In this document: positions 20,496 through 28,715 of the stretch, one piece after another
Layout of the letters: the number at the start of each line of letters is the position of its first letter
How positions within the stretch are numbered: the first letter of the stretch is position 1
Assembly: GCF_008704535.1 (NCBI RefSeq)
Contig: NZ_CP023701.1
Span: 1,364,001 to 1,428,000 of the forward strand
Source of the DNA: Streptomyces subrutilus
GTDB taxonomy: Bacteria > Actinomycetota > Actinomycetes > Streptomycetales > Streptomycetaceae
Length of the DNA: 64,000 bases
Direction of reading: 5' to 3'
Position numbers and translations under genes: made by a program
Notes under the pieces: generated by a model
Database searches by the model: none
What the model saw: only the letters and a program-made list of their open reading frames with translations
Told to the model about the DNA's origin: nothing

Positions 20496-20894
20496 TCAGC
20501 CGGACAGGCCGTCCGGGCCGTTGGGGCCGTCCGGACCTCCCTGTCCGTCCAGGGCCTCCGCCACGCTGCCGTGTACGGGGAAGACCTCGTCCGCGCCGGT
20601 GATGCGGAACATCCGGGCGACCGGTCCGCGCAGTCCGGCGAGCTCCAGGCTCGCACCGGCCTCGCGGGCCGTGAGCCGGGTGTGGAGGAGGACGTTCAGT
20701 CCGGTGGAATCGCAGAACCCGAGACCGCCCAGGTCCACGAGCAGCCGTCCGCCCGGGGTGACCGCGGCGTCGAGGGCCTCGCGCAACGGCTGCGCCGTGT
20801 CGTGGTCCAGCTCCCCGTCGAGGCTCAGGACGACGGTTCCGTCCACGGCCCGCACCGCGACGGTGAAGCGCTCGCTGCCGATTCCGCGAACCAT
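20496..20894 (-). CDS. STAS-domain anti-sigma factor antagonist
   Basis: 132 residues forming a single STAS domain. The phosphorylation site is Ser63 in FCDSTGLNVLL, and the GELDHDTAQPLREAL segment is typical. When unphosphorylated such proteins bind the anti-sigma kinase and free the sigma factor. The last 17 residues are a Gly/Pro/Asp/Asn repeat (GGPDGPNGPDG), flexible and collagen-like. The next gene encodes the matching ATPase. No sigma gene is adjacent, so the target sigma is elsewhere. Confidence 0.9.
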   Translation of the reverse strand: MVRGIGSERFTVAVRAVDGTVVLSLDGELDHDTAQPLREALDAAVTPGGRLLVDLGGLGFCDSTGLNVLLHTRLTAREAGASLELAGLRGPVARMFRITGADEVFPVHGSVAEALDGQGGPDGPNGPDGLSG

Positions 20895-21148
20895 GCGGCA
20901 TCACCCTTCCGTATGTCCTTGCCCCTTCCCGAATGCACGGTCGATACGCGCGGCGGGCGACGGCTACCGACGGCCACGCGGCACACACGTCTCGTGAGGC
21001 ACTCCCGGACGCGTGCGTCCCGGCACGGACGGCGGCGTCCGCGGTACGGGGCCGGGGCGCGGGGGGGGCGGAACGGGATGCGGACGGGAGGGGAAGGGGC
21101 GGGCGGCGGGGTGCGCGCTGTCAGGTGCGCTGCCCCGCCGCCCGCGTC

Positions 21149-23074
21149 TCAGGAGGCCGTGACGCGCAGCGCGTCGGCCTTCTCGCCGGCCCAGGTGAGG
21201 GCGGCGGCGGCCGAGCGCTCCGGGGCCGGGGTCGCCAGCCAGCCCAGGAGGGCTCGGCCGCGGGAGACGGCGACGACGGCCGAGCCGGCCGGCAGGTCCA
21301 GCTCCCAGGCTCCGTCCGGGCCGGTGATGCGGTCGGCGGCGTCGGTCGGGTTGAAGCCGCCGATGACCCGTACGTCCTCGGGGCCGGTCCGGGCGAGCAG
21401 GACCGCGCGCCGTCCCTCCGAGGTGCCGCGCGGCGCGCCCGCGGACGGGAGGGCGGCCACGAACGCGGCGACCGCCCCGGCGGCCGGGGCGCTCGCGGCG
21501 ACGGTCAGCTCGCCGGGGACGGCGGGGGCGTCGGGGTGTCCGGCGCGCAGGACGCCGACGGGGACGGCCCGGTCCGGGACGCGGTGCGCGTCGAGCCATC
21601 CCAGGCCGATGAGCCGCCCGGAGTCGCGCAGTTGCGCGTGGACGGAGTCGGCGAGTTCACCGAGGGGGGTGCGGCCGCCGCCGCGCTGCCAGGCCCCGGC
21701 CTCGGGCAGGGCCCGGTCGAGGAGGACCAGTGCGTCCAGCTCCGGTTCGGTGTCCAGCAGGATGCCGCCGAAGCGGTCGAGGAAGGCGGCCAGCAGCCGC
21801 ACTCCCCCGGCGTTGGCCTGGTGCGCACCGGACTCGGCGAGGGGCGCGCCCGGACAGTAGGGCGGTGCGTGCAGGGCCGGGTCGACGCCCTCTGCGCGCA
21901 GGCCCTCGGGGTCCATGTCCACGAGGGCGTCCCAGGTCCCGGCGGCGCACGCGGTGTACACGCTGACCGTGGTGGAGCCCAGCAGCAGCGCGAGCAGTGC
22001 GTTGAACACGGGGGTGCCCGGCGCGGCGAAGGTCTCGTCGGTCCAGGTGAAGCCCCAGTTGGCCTCGGCGACGTCGGTGCCGCCGAGGAGGATCCCGGTC
22101 AGGTGGGAGGAGAGGGCGGCGGGATCGCGGGCCGGGTTGCCGACCCACTCGGTGTGGCCGAGCAGGTACCCGGAGCCCGCCAGGGCACGCTGCCGGGCGG
22201 CCCACGCGTCGAGGGCCGCGCGCGGAGCGGCCGCGTTCGCCAGCGGCACGTTGGCCATCCGGGCGGGACCGTCCGGGAAGAGACCGGAGATGTGGTCCCA
22301 CAGGCCGGTGATGGCGTGGCCGCTCCAGCGGGACCACAGCACCCGCAGGGCGGTGGGCCACCGGTCGAGTTCCTCGGCGGACCGTGCGGCCTCGTCGGTG
22401 AGGCCGCGTCCGGCCAGCCACCGCGCGAAGGCCTCGCGGCCGGCCGGGGAGGCGTCCTGGGCATCGATCGGGAGGTGCGCCTCGCCCGCCATGCCCTCGT
22501 TGCCGAGCTGGAGCGCGACGACCGGCCCGTACGGCGCCGCCGCCTTGGCCACGACCTCGTCGGCGACGGCGCGCAGCCAGCGGTCGGCCTCGGTCCGTAC
22601 GGCCTGGTCCAGCAGGCTCGGCAGCGGCTTGGCCTGTGAGGTGAGCACGGCGCCGTCCAGCCCCTGGTACGGGGCGTGCGCGGGCCCGCAGAGGCGGTCG
22701 GGCAGGCCGCCGAGCTGGACTTCGGCGTGGATGAAGGGGCCGGGCTTGAGCAGGACGGCCAGGCCGGCGCGGGCGGCGAGTTCCAGCAGCCCGACGACGT
22801 CGCGCTGGGGGTCGGTGCGGCCGGTGAAGTCGAAGCTCCGCCCCTCCCCCTCGCCGACCTCGTGGAAGCGCCACGGCAGGTACCAGGAGACGACGTCGAT
22901 GCCGAGCGCGCGCAACTCCCGTAGATTCGAGGCCCAGTTGGCGGGGTCGGCACGGTAGTAGGGGTATTCGCCGACGATGACGGGCCGGGCCGCGCCCGGG
23001 ACCAGGGCGCGGGCCATGCGGTGGCCCGGCCCGCGCCCGGCGGCGGGCGCCGGGGCGCTCGTGCGCGCGCTCAC
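21149..23074 (-). CDS. GH35-like glycosidase at the end of the azasugar-type operon
   Basis: 641 residues, starting at a GTG that overlaps the dehydrogenase stop (GTGA). It carries weak but ordered GH35 landmarks: VGEYPYYRADPANW, IDVVSWYLPWRFHEV, LKPGPFIHAEV, LQLGNEGMAG with acid/base candidate Glu193, and LLGHTEWVGN with nucleophile candidate Glu309. There is no signal peptide, so it acts in the cytoplasm. Family members remove beta-galactose, but this one is divergent and its substrate is open. Being translationally coupled to the aminotransferase-phosphatase-dehydrogenase trio suggests a task in the same pathway, for example trimming a glycosylated iminosugar. Confidence 0.75.
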   Translation of the reverse strand: MSARTSAPAPAAGRGPGHRMARALVPGAARPVIVGEYPYYRADPANWASNLRELRALGIDVVSWYLPWRFHEVGEGEGRSFDFTGRTDPQRDVVGLLELAARAGLAVLLKPGPFIHAEVQLGGLPDRLCGPAHAPYQGLDGAVLTSQAKPLPSLLDQAVRTEADRWLRAVADEVVAKAAAPYGPVVALQLGNEGMAGEAHLPIDAQDASPAGREAFARWLAGRGLTDEAARSAEELDRWPTALRVLWSRWSGHAITGLWDHISGLFPDGPARMANVPLANAAAPRAALDAWAARQRALAGSGYLLGHTEWVGNPARDPAALSSHLTGILLGGTDVAEANWGFTWTDETFAAPGTPVFNALLALLLGSTTVSVYTACAAGTWDALVDMDPEGLRAEGVDPALHAPPYCPGAPLAESGAHQANAGGVRLLAAFLDRFGGILLDTEPELDALVLLDRALPEAGAWQRGGGRTPLGELADSVHAQLRDSGRLIGLGWLDAHRVPDRAVPVGVLRAGHPDAPAVPGELTVAASAPAAGAVAAFVAALPSAGAPRGTSEGRRAVLLARTGPEDVRVIGGFNPTDAADRITGPDGAWELDLPAGSAVVAVSRGRALLGWLATPAPERSAAAALTWAGEKADALRVTAS

Positions 23075-24108
23075 GCGTCCCCCTCGGCGTGCGGCGGTAC
23101 GAGGACGACCTTGAGGGCGCTGTACTCGGCTCCGGGGACGGCGGCGAGGGCCTTGAACGCCTCCTCGTGGTCCGCGAGGGCGAAGTGGTGGGTCACCACG
23201 CGCTCCAGCGGCAGGGTCCGGGCGAGTTCGACGGCCTTGGGGAAGATCTGGCTGTTGTAGTCGCCCGCGCCGATGATCTGCAGGCCGCGCTGGAGCAGGG
23301 CCAGCGGCCGCACCGTGGCGGTGGCGTTGCTGTTGAAGCCCATGATGACGACCCGGCCGCGGACCGCGGCGTACCCGATGCTCTGCTCCAGGAGGTTGCC
23401 GACGGAGTCGACGACCAGGTCGCCGCGTCCGGCCAGTTCGGTGTCGTCGGGGGTGTGCACGGTGACGCGGCCGCCGAAGTCGGGGGCGTCGAAGACCTCG
23501 CGGTCCAGCCGGCGGCGGATCGGGTCGGGCTCGACGAGCAGCACCCGGGCCCCGTACAGCTGGGCGGCCATGGCGGTGACCACGCCCATCGGGCCGCCGC
23601 CGACGACGACCGCGCTCTCGCCGGCGGTGAGCCGGCCGGCCTCGATGTTGTTGAGGGCGCAGGCCAGCGGTTCGACGACGACGGCGCGGTCGAAGCTCAT
23701 GCCGTCGGGTATCGCGTGGCAGAAGAGTTCGGGCAGGCGGATGAACTCGGCGAAGGACCCGTCGTAGTCCAGGCCGACCTCGGTGCCGGCCTTGCGCTCG
23801 CAGAAGTTCCAGTGGCCTTCGAGGCAGGCGGGGCAGGTGCCGCAGTACAGGGTGGGGTTGACGATGACGCGGTCGCCCACGGCGAAGCGGCTGGCGCCCG
23901 GACCGGTCGCGTCGACGACTCCGACGGCCTCGTGTCCCATGACCACGCCGGTCTCGGCGGGGAACTTGCCGACCAGCACGCTGCGGTCGGTGCCGCAGAT
24001 GCCGCTCTGCGCGACGCGGATGACGACGTCGTCGGCGCGTTCGGGTACCGGCTTGGGGTGGTCGACGAGGGTGAGCGTGCGGTCGGCGGTGAGCGTCAGC
24101 GCCTTCAT
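23071..24108 (-). CDS. Zinc-dependent medium-chain polyol dehydrogenase (GutB1-like)
   Basis: 345 residues. Catalytic zinc ligands Cys38 (SGICGTD) and the GHE motif at His59-Glu60 are present, as is the structural zinc cluster CGTCPACLEGHWNFC and the NAD loop VVVGGGPMGVV. This is the sorbitol/threonine dehydrogenase branch. In azasugar pathways the equivalent GutB1 oxidises C6 of an aminopolyol so that it closes to a nojirimycin-type ring. Its start ATG overlaps the phosphatase stop (ATGA) and its stop overlaps the GH35-like start, so it is in the middle of a coupled operon. Confidence 0.88.
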   Translation of the reverse strand: MKALTLTADRTLTLVDHPKPVPERADDVVIRVAQSGICGTDRSVLVGKFPAETGVVMGHEAVGVVDATGPGASRFAVGDRVIVNPTLYCGTCPACLEGHWNFCERKAGTEVGLDYDGSFAEFIRLPELFCHAIPDGMSFDRAVVVEPLACALNNIEAGRLTAGESAVVVGGGPMGVVTAMAAQLYGARVLLVEPDPIRRRLDREVFDAPDFGGRVTVHTPDDTELAGRGDLVVDSVGNLLEQSIGYAAVRGRVVIMGFNSNATATVRPLALLQRGLQIIGAGDYNSQIFPKAVELARTLPLERVVTHHFALADHEEAFKALAAVPGAEYSALKVVLVPPHAEGDA

Positions 24109-25133
24109 GAGGCCTCCGTCGTGTCGGGGGTGGTGGTGGCCGCCGCGAGGTCCCAGTCCACGGACTCCAGGAGCTGTGCGTGGAGTTCGGGCGTGGACGC
24201 GGCGATGCACGACTTCTGGTTCATGGGGCCGAGGTCCACCAGGGAGGTGCTGCCCAGGTCCGCGCCGTAGGCGTCGGTGATCGTCACGCCGGCGAGGCGG
24301 GCGAGGTAGACGGCGGCGGCGATGTCGTAGGGGAAGAGGTGCAGGATCGAACCGCGGCCCACGCGCAGGAACTCGGCCTCGGTGTGCGGGTGGTCGCGCA
24401 GGACCCGGTTGCCGATGTCGACGAAGGCGTCGAGCTGGCCGGTGATGATGCGCGAGATGGAGAAGGTGCTGCTGTTGAAGACGAAGATGCCGCCGGTGTT
24501 GGCCGAGCGGTCGACGAGGTGCGCGTACGCGTCGGACATCAGGCGCATCGGGTGGCCGTTGAACTCGATCGACCAGAACATGCGGGTGAGGTCGGTGGTG
24601 CGGCTCAGGCGCGGCACGGGGGTGGTGAAGCCGCCGCTGGTCAGGCCGTGCGCCTCGTCGCCGTAGATCCACGCGCCGCTCTTGATCTCGACCAGGCAGG
24701 CGGCGGTGACGTCGGCGAGGGTGGGAGCGCCGTCGCCGTAGGGCGCCGCGGCGATGGAGACCATGCCCATCTCCAGGCCGGCCGAGGTGGGCCGGGTGCC
24801 GTCGATCGGGTCGACGACGAGGAGGACCTGCGGGTCGGGGGCGAGCTCCACGTAGGAGCCGTCCTCGGTGTAGAGGGCGAGCGGGATCTCGGCGTGGGCG
24901 CGCAGGTGGTCGAGCACGGCCCGCTCGGCCACGTCGTCCACGTCGAACTGCGCGTCTCCGCCCGGCGAGTCGCCGTGGACGCGGCGGGCGAGGCCGCGGT
25001 CGGCGTAGGCGAGGAGTTCGGAGCGCACGTGGGCGCCGAGGCCGGTGAGCAGCAGCCGCATCCGCTCCGCCTGTGCGGCCCGGTCGGTCCCGTCGGTCCC
25101 GTCGGTTCGCGTCGTCCCCGTCGTCCGGTTCAT
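24105..25133 (-). CDS. Inositol-monophosphatase family sugar phosphatase (YktC1-like)
   Basis: 342 residues. The lithium-sensitive phosphatase motifs are present: Glu90 (LYTEDGS), DPIDGTRP (Asp108-Thr113) and a late LFPYDIAAAVYLARLAG in place of WDxAAG. The body is longer than inositol monophosphatase and contains insertions such as MFWSIEFNGHPMRLMSD, so the substrate is probably not inositol phosphate. In the Bacillus azasugar pathway YktC1 dephosphorylates the 2-amino-2-deoxy-hexitol phosphate. The N-terminus is a Thr/Asp/Gly repeat (TTGTTRTDGTDGTD). Its ATG overlaps the aminotransferase stop. Confidence 0.86.
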   Translation of the reverse strand: MNRTTGTTRTDGTDGTDRAAQAERMRLLLTGLGAHVRSELLAYADRGLARRVHGDSPGGDAQFDVDDVAERAVLDHLRAHAEIPLALYTEDGSYVELAPDPQVLLVVDPIDGTRPTSAGLEMGMVSIAAAPYGDGAPTLADVTAACLVEIKSGAWIYGDEAHGLTSGGFTTPVPRLSRTTDLTRMFWSIEFNGHPMRLMSDAYAHLVDRSANTGGIFVFNSSTFSISRIITGQLDAFVDIGNRVLRDHPHTEAEFLRVGRGSILHLFPYDIAAAVYLARLAGVTITDAYGADLGSTSLVDLGPMNQKSCIAASTPELHAQLLESVDWDLAAATTTPDTTEAS

Positions 25134-26398
25134 CGGGCCAGCTCCGCGAGGAAGAGGTTCTCCAGCTTGTCGCAGATCTCCTCGGCCTGGTCCATGGTGA
25201 GGATCAGCGGCGGCCGGATCTTGAGGACGTTGCCGTAGCCGTAGCGCGAGGTGCGCAGGATCAGCCCGTGGTCCATGGCCTTGGCGGCGAGGTGGTTGGT
25301 GAGCTTGACGGCCGGTTTGCCGTCGGGCTCCGCGATCTCGAAGCCGATCATCAGGCCGACGCCGCGGACGTCCACGATGGGCTGGTAGCGGGTCTGCATG
25401 TCGCGCAGGCGCTCCATGATGGCGGCGCCGGTGCGGGTGACGTGGGCGAGGAACTCGGGTTGCCGGACGATGTCGAGGGTGGCGTTCGCGGCCGCGGCCG
25501 CGAGCAGGTTCGACCCGTAGGTGAACGAGTGGTGGTTGGCGGGGAGGCCGGCGAGCCGCTCGTTGGTGAGGATCGCGGCGACCTGGGCGCCCGAGCCGCC
25601 GAGGCCCTTGGCGGTGGTGATCGCGTCCGGCTCGACGCCGAAGTACTGGGCGGCGAACATGTGGCCGGTCCGGCCTATTCCGGTCTGGATCTCGTCGAAG
25701 ATGAGGGCTATTCCCTGCTCGTCGCAGAAGGCCCTTAATTTCTGCATGTATCCGTCGGGAGGGACGATGTTCCCGCCGTTGCCGGATATCGGCTCGATGA
25801 GGACGGCGGCGACGCGGCCGCTGCTGGCGTAATCGACGAAGTCTTCCAGCCGGTCCACGCACATCATTCCGCAGGTTTCCTTCTTCTGCCCGTAGAAGCA
25901 GCGGAAGCAATACGGGTCGGGGACCTGGAGGCTGCCCGGGAAGAGGTTCGGGAAGGGCTCGCGGCGAAAGGCGTTCCCGGACATCGAGGTCATCATCATC
26001 GTCTGGCCGACGTGGCTGCGGAACAGCGTGATGACATCGGACTTGCCGGTGGCGAGCTGGGCCATCTTGATGGCCCCCTCGTTGGCGGCCGAGCCGCCGG
26101 AGACCTTCGGGTGCACCTTCGTCAGGCCGCTCGGCGAGGTCTCGACCAGGCGCTGGACCAGCCCGTTGATCGGGTCGCTCTGGTAGGAGGAGGTCATGTG
26201 GACCACCTTGTCGAGCTGGTCCTTCATTGCGGCGATGACGACCGGGTGCGAGTATCCGAGGCTCAGGTTGAACGTCGCCGAGGCGCAGTCGAGGAAGCGC
26301 CTGCCGTCCTCGTCGTACAGGTAGACACCTTCGCCCCGTTCCATCTTTCGTTCACTGACGGGGTAATAGAGGTGATCCGTGACTTCCTTGGTGTCCAT
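25130..26398 (-). CDS. Class III PLP aminotransferase (GabT1-like) with a TTA codon
   Basis: 422 residues. Landmarks are SGGSAANEGAIKMA, ALIFDEIQTGIGRTGH and ITTAKGLGGSGAQ with PLP lysine 264. A cysteine-rich loop (YCFRCFYGQKKETCGMMC) lies between them. In azasugar biosynthesis GabT1 transaminates C2 of fructose 6-phosphate; this gene is the first of the operon and is followed by the matching phosphatase and dehydrogenase. Codon use is unlike the neighbours: Leu221 is TTA (25736-25738) and three isoleucines nearby are ATA. TTA needs the bldA tRNA, so translation should be limited to late growth. The exact substrate is inferred from gene order. Confidence 0.88.
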   Translation of the reverse strand: MDTKEVTDHLYYPVSERKMERGEGVYLYDEDGRRFLDCASATFNLSLGYSHPVVIAAMKDQLDKVVHMTSSYQSDPINGLVQRLVETSPSGLTKVHPKVSGGSAANEGAIKMAQLATGKSDVITLFRSHVGQTMMMTSMSGNAFRREPFPNLFPGSLQVPDPYCFRCFYGQKKETCGMMCVDRLEDFVDYASSGRVAAVLIEPISGNGGNIVPPDGYMQKLRAFCDEQGIALIFDEIQTGIGRTGHMFAAQYFGVEPDAITTAKGLGGSGAQVAAILTNERLAGLPANHHSFTYGSNLLAAAAANATLDIVRQPEFLAHVTRTGAAIMERLRDMQTRYQPIVDVRGVGLMIGFEIAEPDGKPAVKLTNHLAAKAMDHGLILRTSRYGYGNVLKIRPPLILTMDQAEEICDKLENLFLAELAR

Positions 26399-26715
26399 TT
26401 TTCCTTCTCACGCGGGTGACAGGTGAACGTCAGGGTTCGGACGGAGAGGAATCGCTCACGTCCGGGGAGACGGGGGACCGGCGGTCGTGTGACCCGGGCG
26501 GTCTTCGCGTCGGTGTGGTTTTGGTCCGGCGGGGCGTCGCGCCCCGCGGGCGGCCCGGTTTCCTCACCCGTTGCAGATCGGGGTTCCGGCGCCTTCTCAT
26601 TCATACGATCACATTCCAACGGGCCCTGACAACCACTGTTGTGCCAATTCCGGGTGTCCGGTCGGTGTGCCGTTCCGCACCGGTTCACGGCACACCGGAG
26701 AGGTCCGCGCCGAGG
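26399..26715 (-). promoter_or_regulatory. Leader and promoter region of the azasugar-type operon
   Basis: This 317-base gap holds the start signals of the operon. Leftward, TTGTCA (26632-26627) and TCGTAT (26608-26603) are 18 bases apart and form a plausible promoter about 200 bases before the aminotransferase start, giving a long untranslated leader. A perfect inverted repeat ACAAC-CACT-GTTGT (26629-26642) overlaps the -35 box and may be a regulator site. A short open frame starting near 26602 overlaps the aminotransferase start out of frame and has no convincing coding character. The rest shows nothing I can name. Confidence 0.4.
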
Positions 26716-27318
26716 TCACACCGGCGGGCCCGCCAGGGCCGCCTCCAGCGCGTCGGGAGTGGTGAAGACGTGTCCGTCCAGGCCGAGTTCGCGGGCGGCG
26801 GCGACGTTGTCCGCCCGGTCGTCGACGAAGAGGATCTCTCCGGGTGCCAGCCCCAGCTCCCGTACGCACCACGCGTAGGCGGCGGGCTCCGGCTTGGCGC
26901 TTCCGATCCGACAGGAGAAGCCGATGACGGAGAAGCGGTCCAGCCAGGGGTGGGTGGTCTCGTACCGGGCGGCCAGCTCCTCGGGGATGTTGGACAGCAG
27001 GCCGAGGGTGTGGCCTCGGCCGGCGAGGGTGTCGAGCAGGTCCACGGCGTGCTGGTCGATCCCGCTCCAGCTGTCCAGGTCGGCCGCGATCAGGTCGGCG
27101 GTCAGGCGTGCGTCGGGTGCGATGCCCAGGCTCTCGCAGACGCCCCGCCAGTAGGCGGGGCCCGTCACGTCGCCGCGGTCGTACGGAGCGCGGTGGCCCC
27201 AGTACGCCGCCCAGAAGCGCTCCCGGTCGGCCCCGATGGTCTCCTCCAACACGGCCTGGGACGCGGGCGACTGGAGGCGTGCGATCACGCCGAACAGGTC
27301 GAACAGTACGGCTTTCAT
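26716..27318 (-). CDS. HAD-superfamily hydrolase
   Basis: 200 residues of HAD subfamily IA. Motif I is LFDLFGVIARL with nucleophile Asp7; the second aspartate of the usual DxD is a phenylalanine, as seen in YihX-type sugar phosphatases and haloacid dehalogenases. Motif II is LLSNIPEEL, the lysine is in GSAKPEPAAY and motif IV is FVDDRADNVAAA. It is expected to remove phosphate from a small sugar. Its start overlaps the transporter stop (ATGA), so it is co-translated with the transporter. It may supply a second dephosphorylation step for the neighbouring azasugar-type pathway. Confidence 0.87.
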   Translation of the reverse strand: MKAVLFDLFGVIARLQSPASQAVLEETIGADRERFWAAYWGHRAPYDRGDVTGPAYWRGVCESLGIAPDARLTADLIAADLDSWSGIDQHAVDLLDTLAGRGHTLGLLSNIPEELAARYETTHPWLDRFSVIGFSCRIGSAKPEPAAYAWCVRELGLAPGEILFVDDRADNVAAARELGLDGHVFTTPDALEAALAGPPV

Positions 27319-28553
27319 CCGTGGATTCCTTGGGTCGGGACGGTGTCGGGCACCGCTTCGGAGCCGGGGGTCCGCACTCCGTCGGGGTCGGGCGCGTGCC
27401 TGCGCAGCCACACGCTGAGGCCGACGCAGACGACGGCGAGCGCGAACAGGACGAGCGGAGCGGCCCGCACGTCCATGGTGTCGATCACCGCACCGAGCAG
27501 CGGCGGGAAGGCGACGCCGCCGATCATCGACGCGGCGATCACGTAGGCCCCGGCGGCGGCGACGCTGGGCACGGCGCGGTTGAGCCAGGGCAGGCAGGTG
27601 GGGAAGATGGGCGCGATCATCAGGCCGACGCCGAAGTAGGCGTACGGGGCGAAGGCGGGGACGGTCGCGAGCAGCAGGAAGCCGGCCATGCCGGCGCAGC
27701 AGACGGTGAGGATCGAGGGCGCGGACCAGCGCAGGCTGAGCGGGACGATGACGAACCGGCCGATGGTCATGGCGGCCCAGTACGCCGAGGTCGCGGTGGC
27801 GGCGGTCGCGGCGCCGTACCCGACGGCCTCCAGGTGGGTGGGCTCCCAGCCGCCGACGCCGGTCTCGATGGCCACGTGCAGGACGTAGACGCCGACGAAC
27901 GCGGCGATGACGGGCAGTACGCGCGCTCCGCGGGCCCCGCCGGCCTCGGTGGCCGCGGGCTCGGGTTCGCGGGCGGCGACGCCGCCGAGGGTCGGCAGGA
28001 TGAGCAGGCAGACGACGCCGATCCCGAGGAAGATCTGCGGGTAGCTGTCCGCGCCGAGCCAGCCGATCAGGGCGGGGCCGGCGATGGCACCCACGCCGAA
28101 GTGGCCGTTCAGCAGGTTCAGCATGGCGGTGCTGCGGCGGCCGAAGCCGATGGCGAAGAGCTGGTTCAGGCCGTAGTCGATGCCGCCGAAGCCCAGCCCG
28201 ATGACGAAGGTGCCGGCCAGCGCCAGGATCCAGGTCGGGGAGAAGGCGAAGACGGCCGCGCCGGCCGCCATGAGCACGTAGGAGGCTCCGAGGAGCGTGC
28301 GGTTGTTCAGCCGGCCGCGCAGGACGTGGTAGACGAGCACGCCGAGCAGGGCTCCGATGAAGTGGGCGCTCAGGCTGAGCCCCGCCACCGCGGGACTGAT
28401 GCCGAACTCCTCGCGCAGGGCGGGGATGGCCGGGCCGTACAGCGCCTGCAGGGCACCGATCACCACGAACGCCACGCACGAGGCGACGATGGCGACGGTG
28501 GTGAGCAGGGGCCGCGCCGTCTTGGACGGGTCGGTCCCACGGGTGGCGGACAT
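27315..28553 (-). CDS. MFS transporter of the azasugar-type cluster
   Basis: 412 residues with about twelve membrane helices, starting at an ATG behind GAGGAG. The halves are joined by a charged, alanine-rich loop near residue 185-205 (AAREPEPAATEAGGARG). The sequence ALREEFGISPAVAGLSLSAH and the FGGIDYGLNQLF helix resemble sugar-type MFS carriers of the FucP-like group. It is transcribed away from the DeoR gene across a shared operator region. It may export the product or take up a sugar; the direction cannot be told from sequence. Confidence 0.88.
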   Translation of the reverse strand: MSATRGTDPSKTARPLLTTVAIVASCVAFVVIGALQALYGPAIPALREEFGISPAVAGLSLSAHFIGALLGVLVYHVLRGRLNNRTLLGASYVLMAAGAAVFAFSPTWILALAGTFVIGLGFGGIDYGLNQLFAIGFGRRSTAMLNLLNGHFGVGAIAGPALIGWLGADSYPQIFLGIGVVCLLILPTLGGVAAREPEPAATEAGGARGARVLPVIAAFVGVYVLHVAIETGVGGWEPTHLEAVGYGAATAATATSAYWAAMTIGRFVIVPLSLRWSAPSILTVCCAGMAGFLLLATVPAFAPYAYFGVGLMIAPIFPTCLPWLNRAVPSVAAAGAYVIAASMIGGVAFPPLLGAVIDTMDVRAAPLVLFALAVVCVGLSVWLRRHAPDPDGVRTPGSEAVPDTVPTQGIHG

Positions 28554-28575
28554 CGCTCTCCTCGTCGATCGTTGG

Positions 28576-28655
28576 GAAATGAACATCATCCGCGTTCGAT
28601 ACAGCGTGAAACTCACAACCTGCACCGCAGACTACTCACCGTGAATGTTCATTTC
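28576..28655. promoter_or_regulatory. Paired inverted DeoR operators between mfs and deoR
   Basis: GAAATGAACAT (28576-28586) and its exact reverse complement ATGTTCATTTC (28645-28655) lie 58 bases apart; the match extends with a small gap to GTTG on the outer side. The segment is AT-rich compared with its surroundings and covers the promoters of both divergent genes. Separated operators of this kind are typical for DeoR repressors, which can loop DNA between two sites. The adjacent DeoR protein is the obvious binder. Confidence 0.65.
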
Positions 28656-28715
28656 AACAGGCGACATGCGCACTCGGGTGCCGGAGACCCCTTCCCCTGT
28701 GCTAAAAGCAGACAC

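Noticed and set aside
26263-26602. Short leader gene overlapping the aminotransferase start (MNEKAPEPRSATGEETG)
   Set aside because: It overlaps the aminotransferase coding region by 135 bases out of frame, has no clear ribosome site and shows no family features. A long untranslated leader explains the region better.
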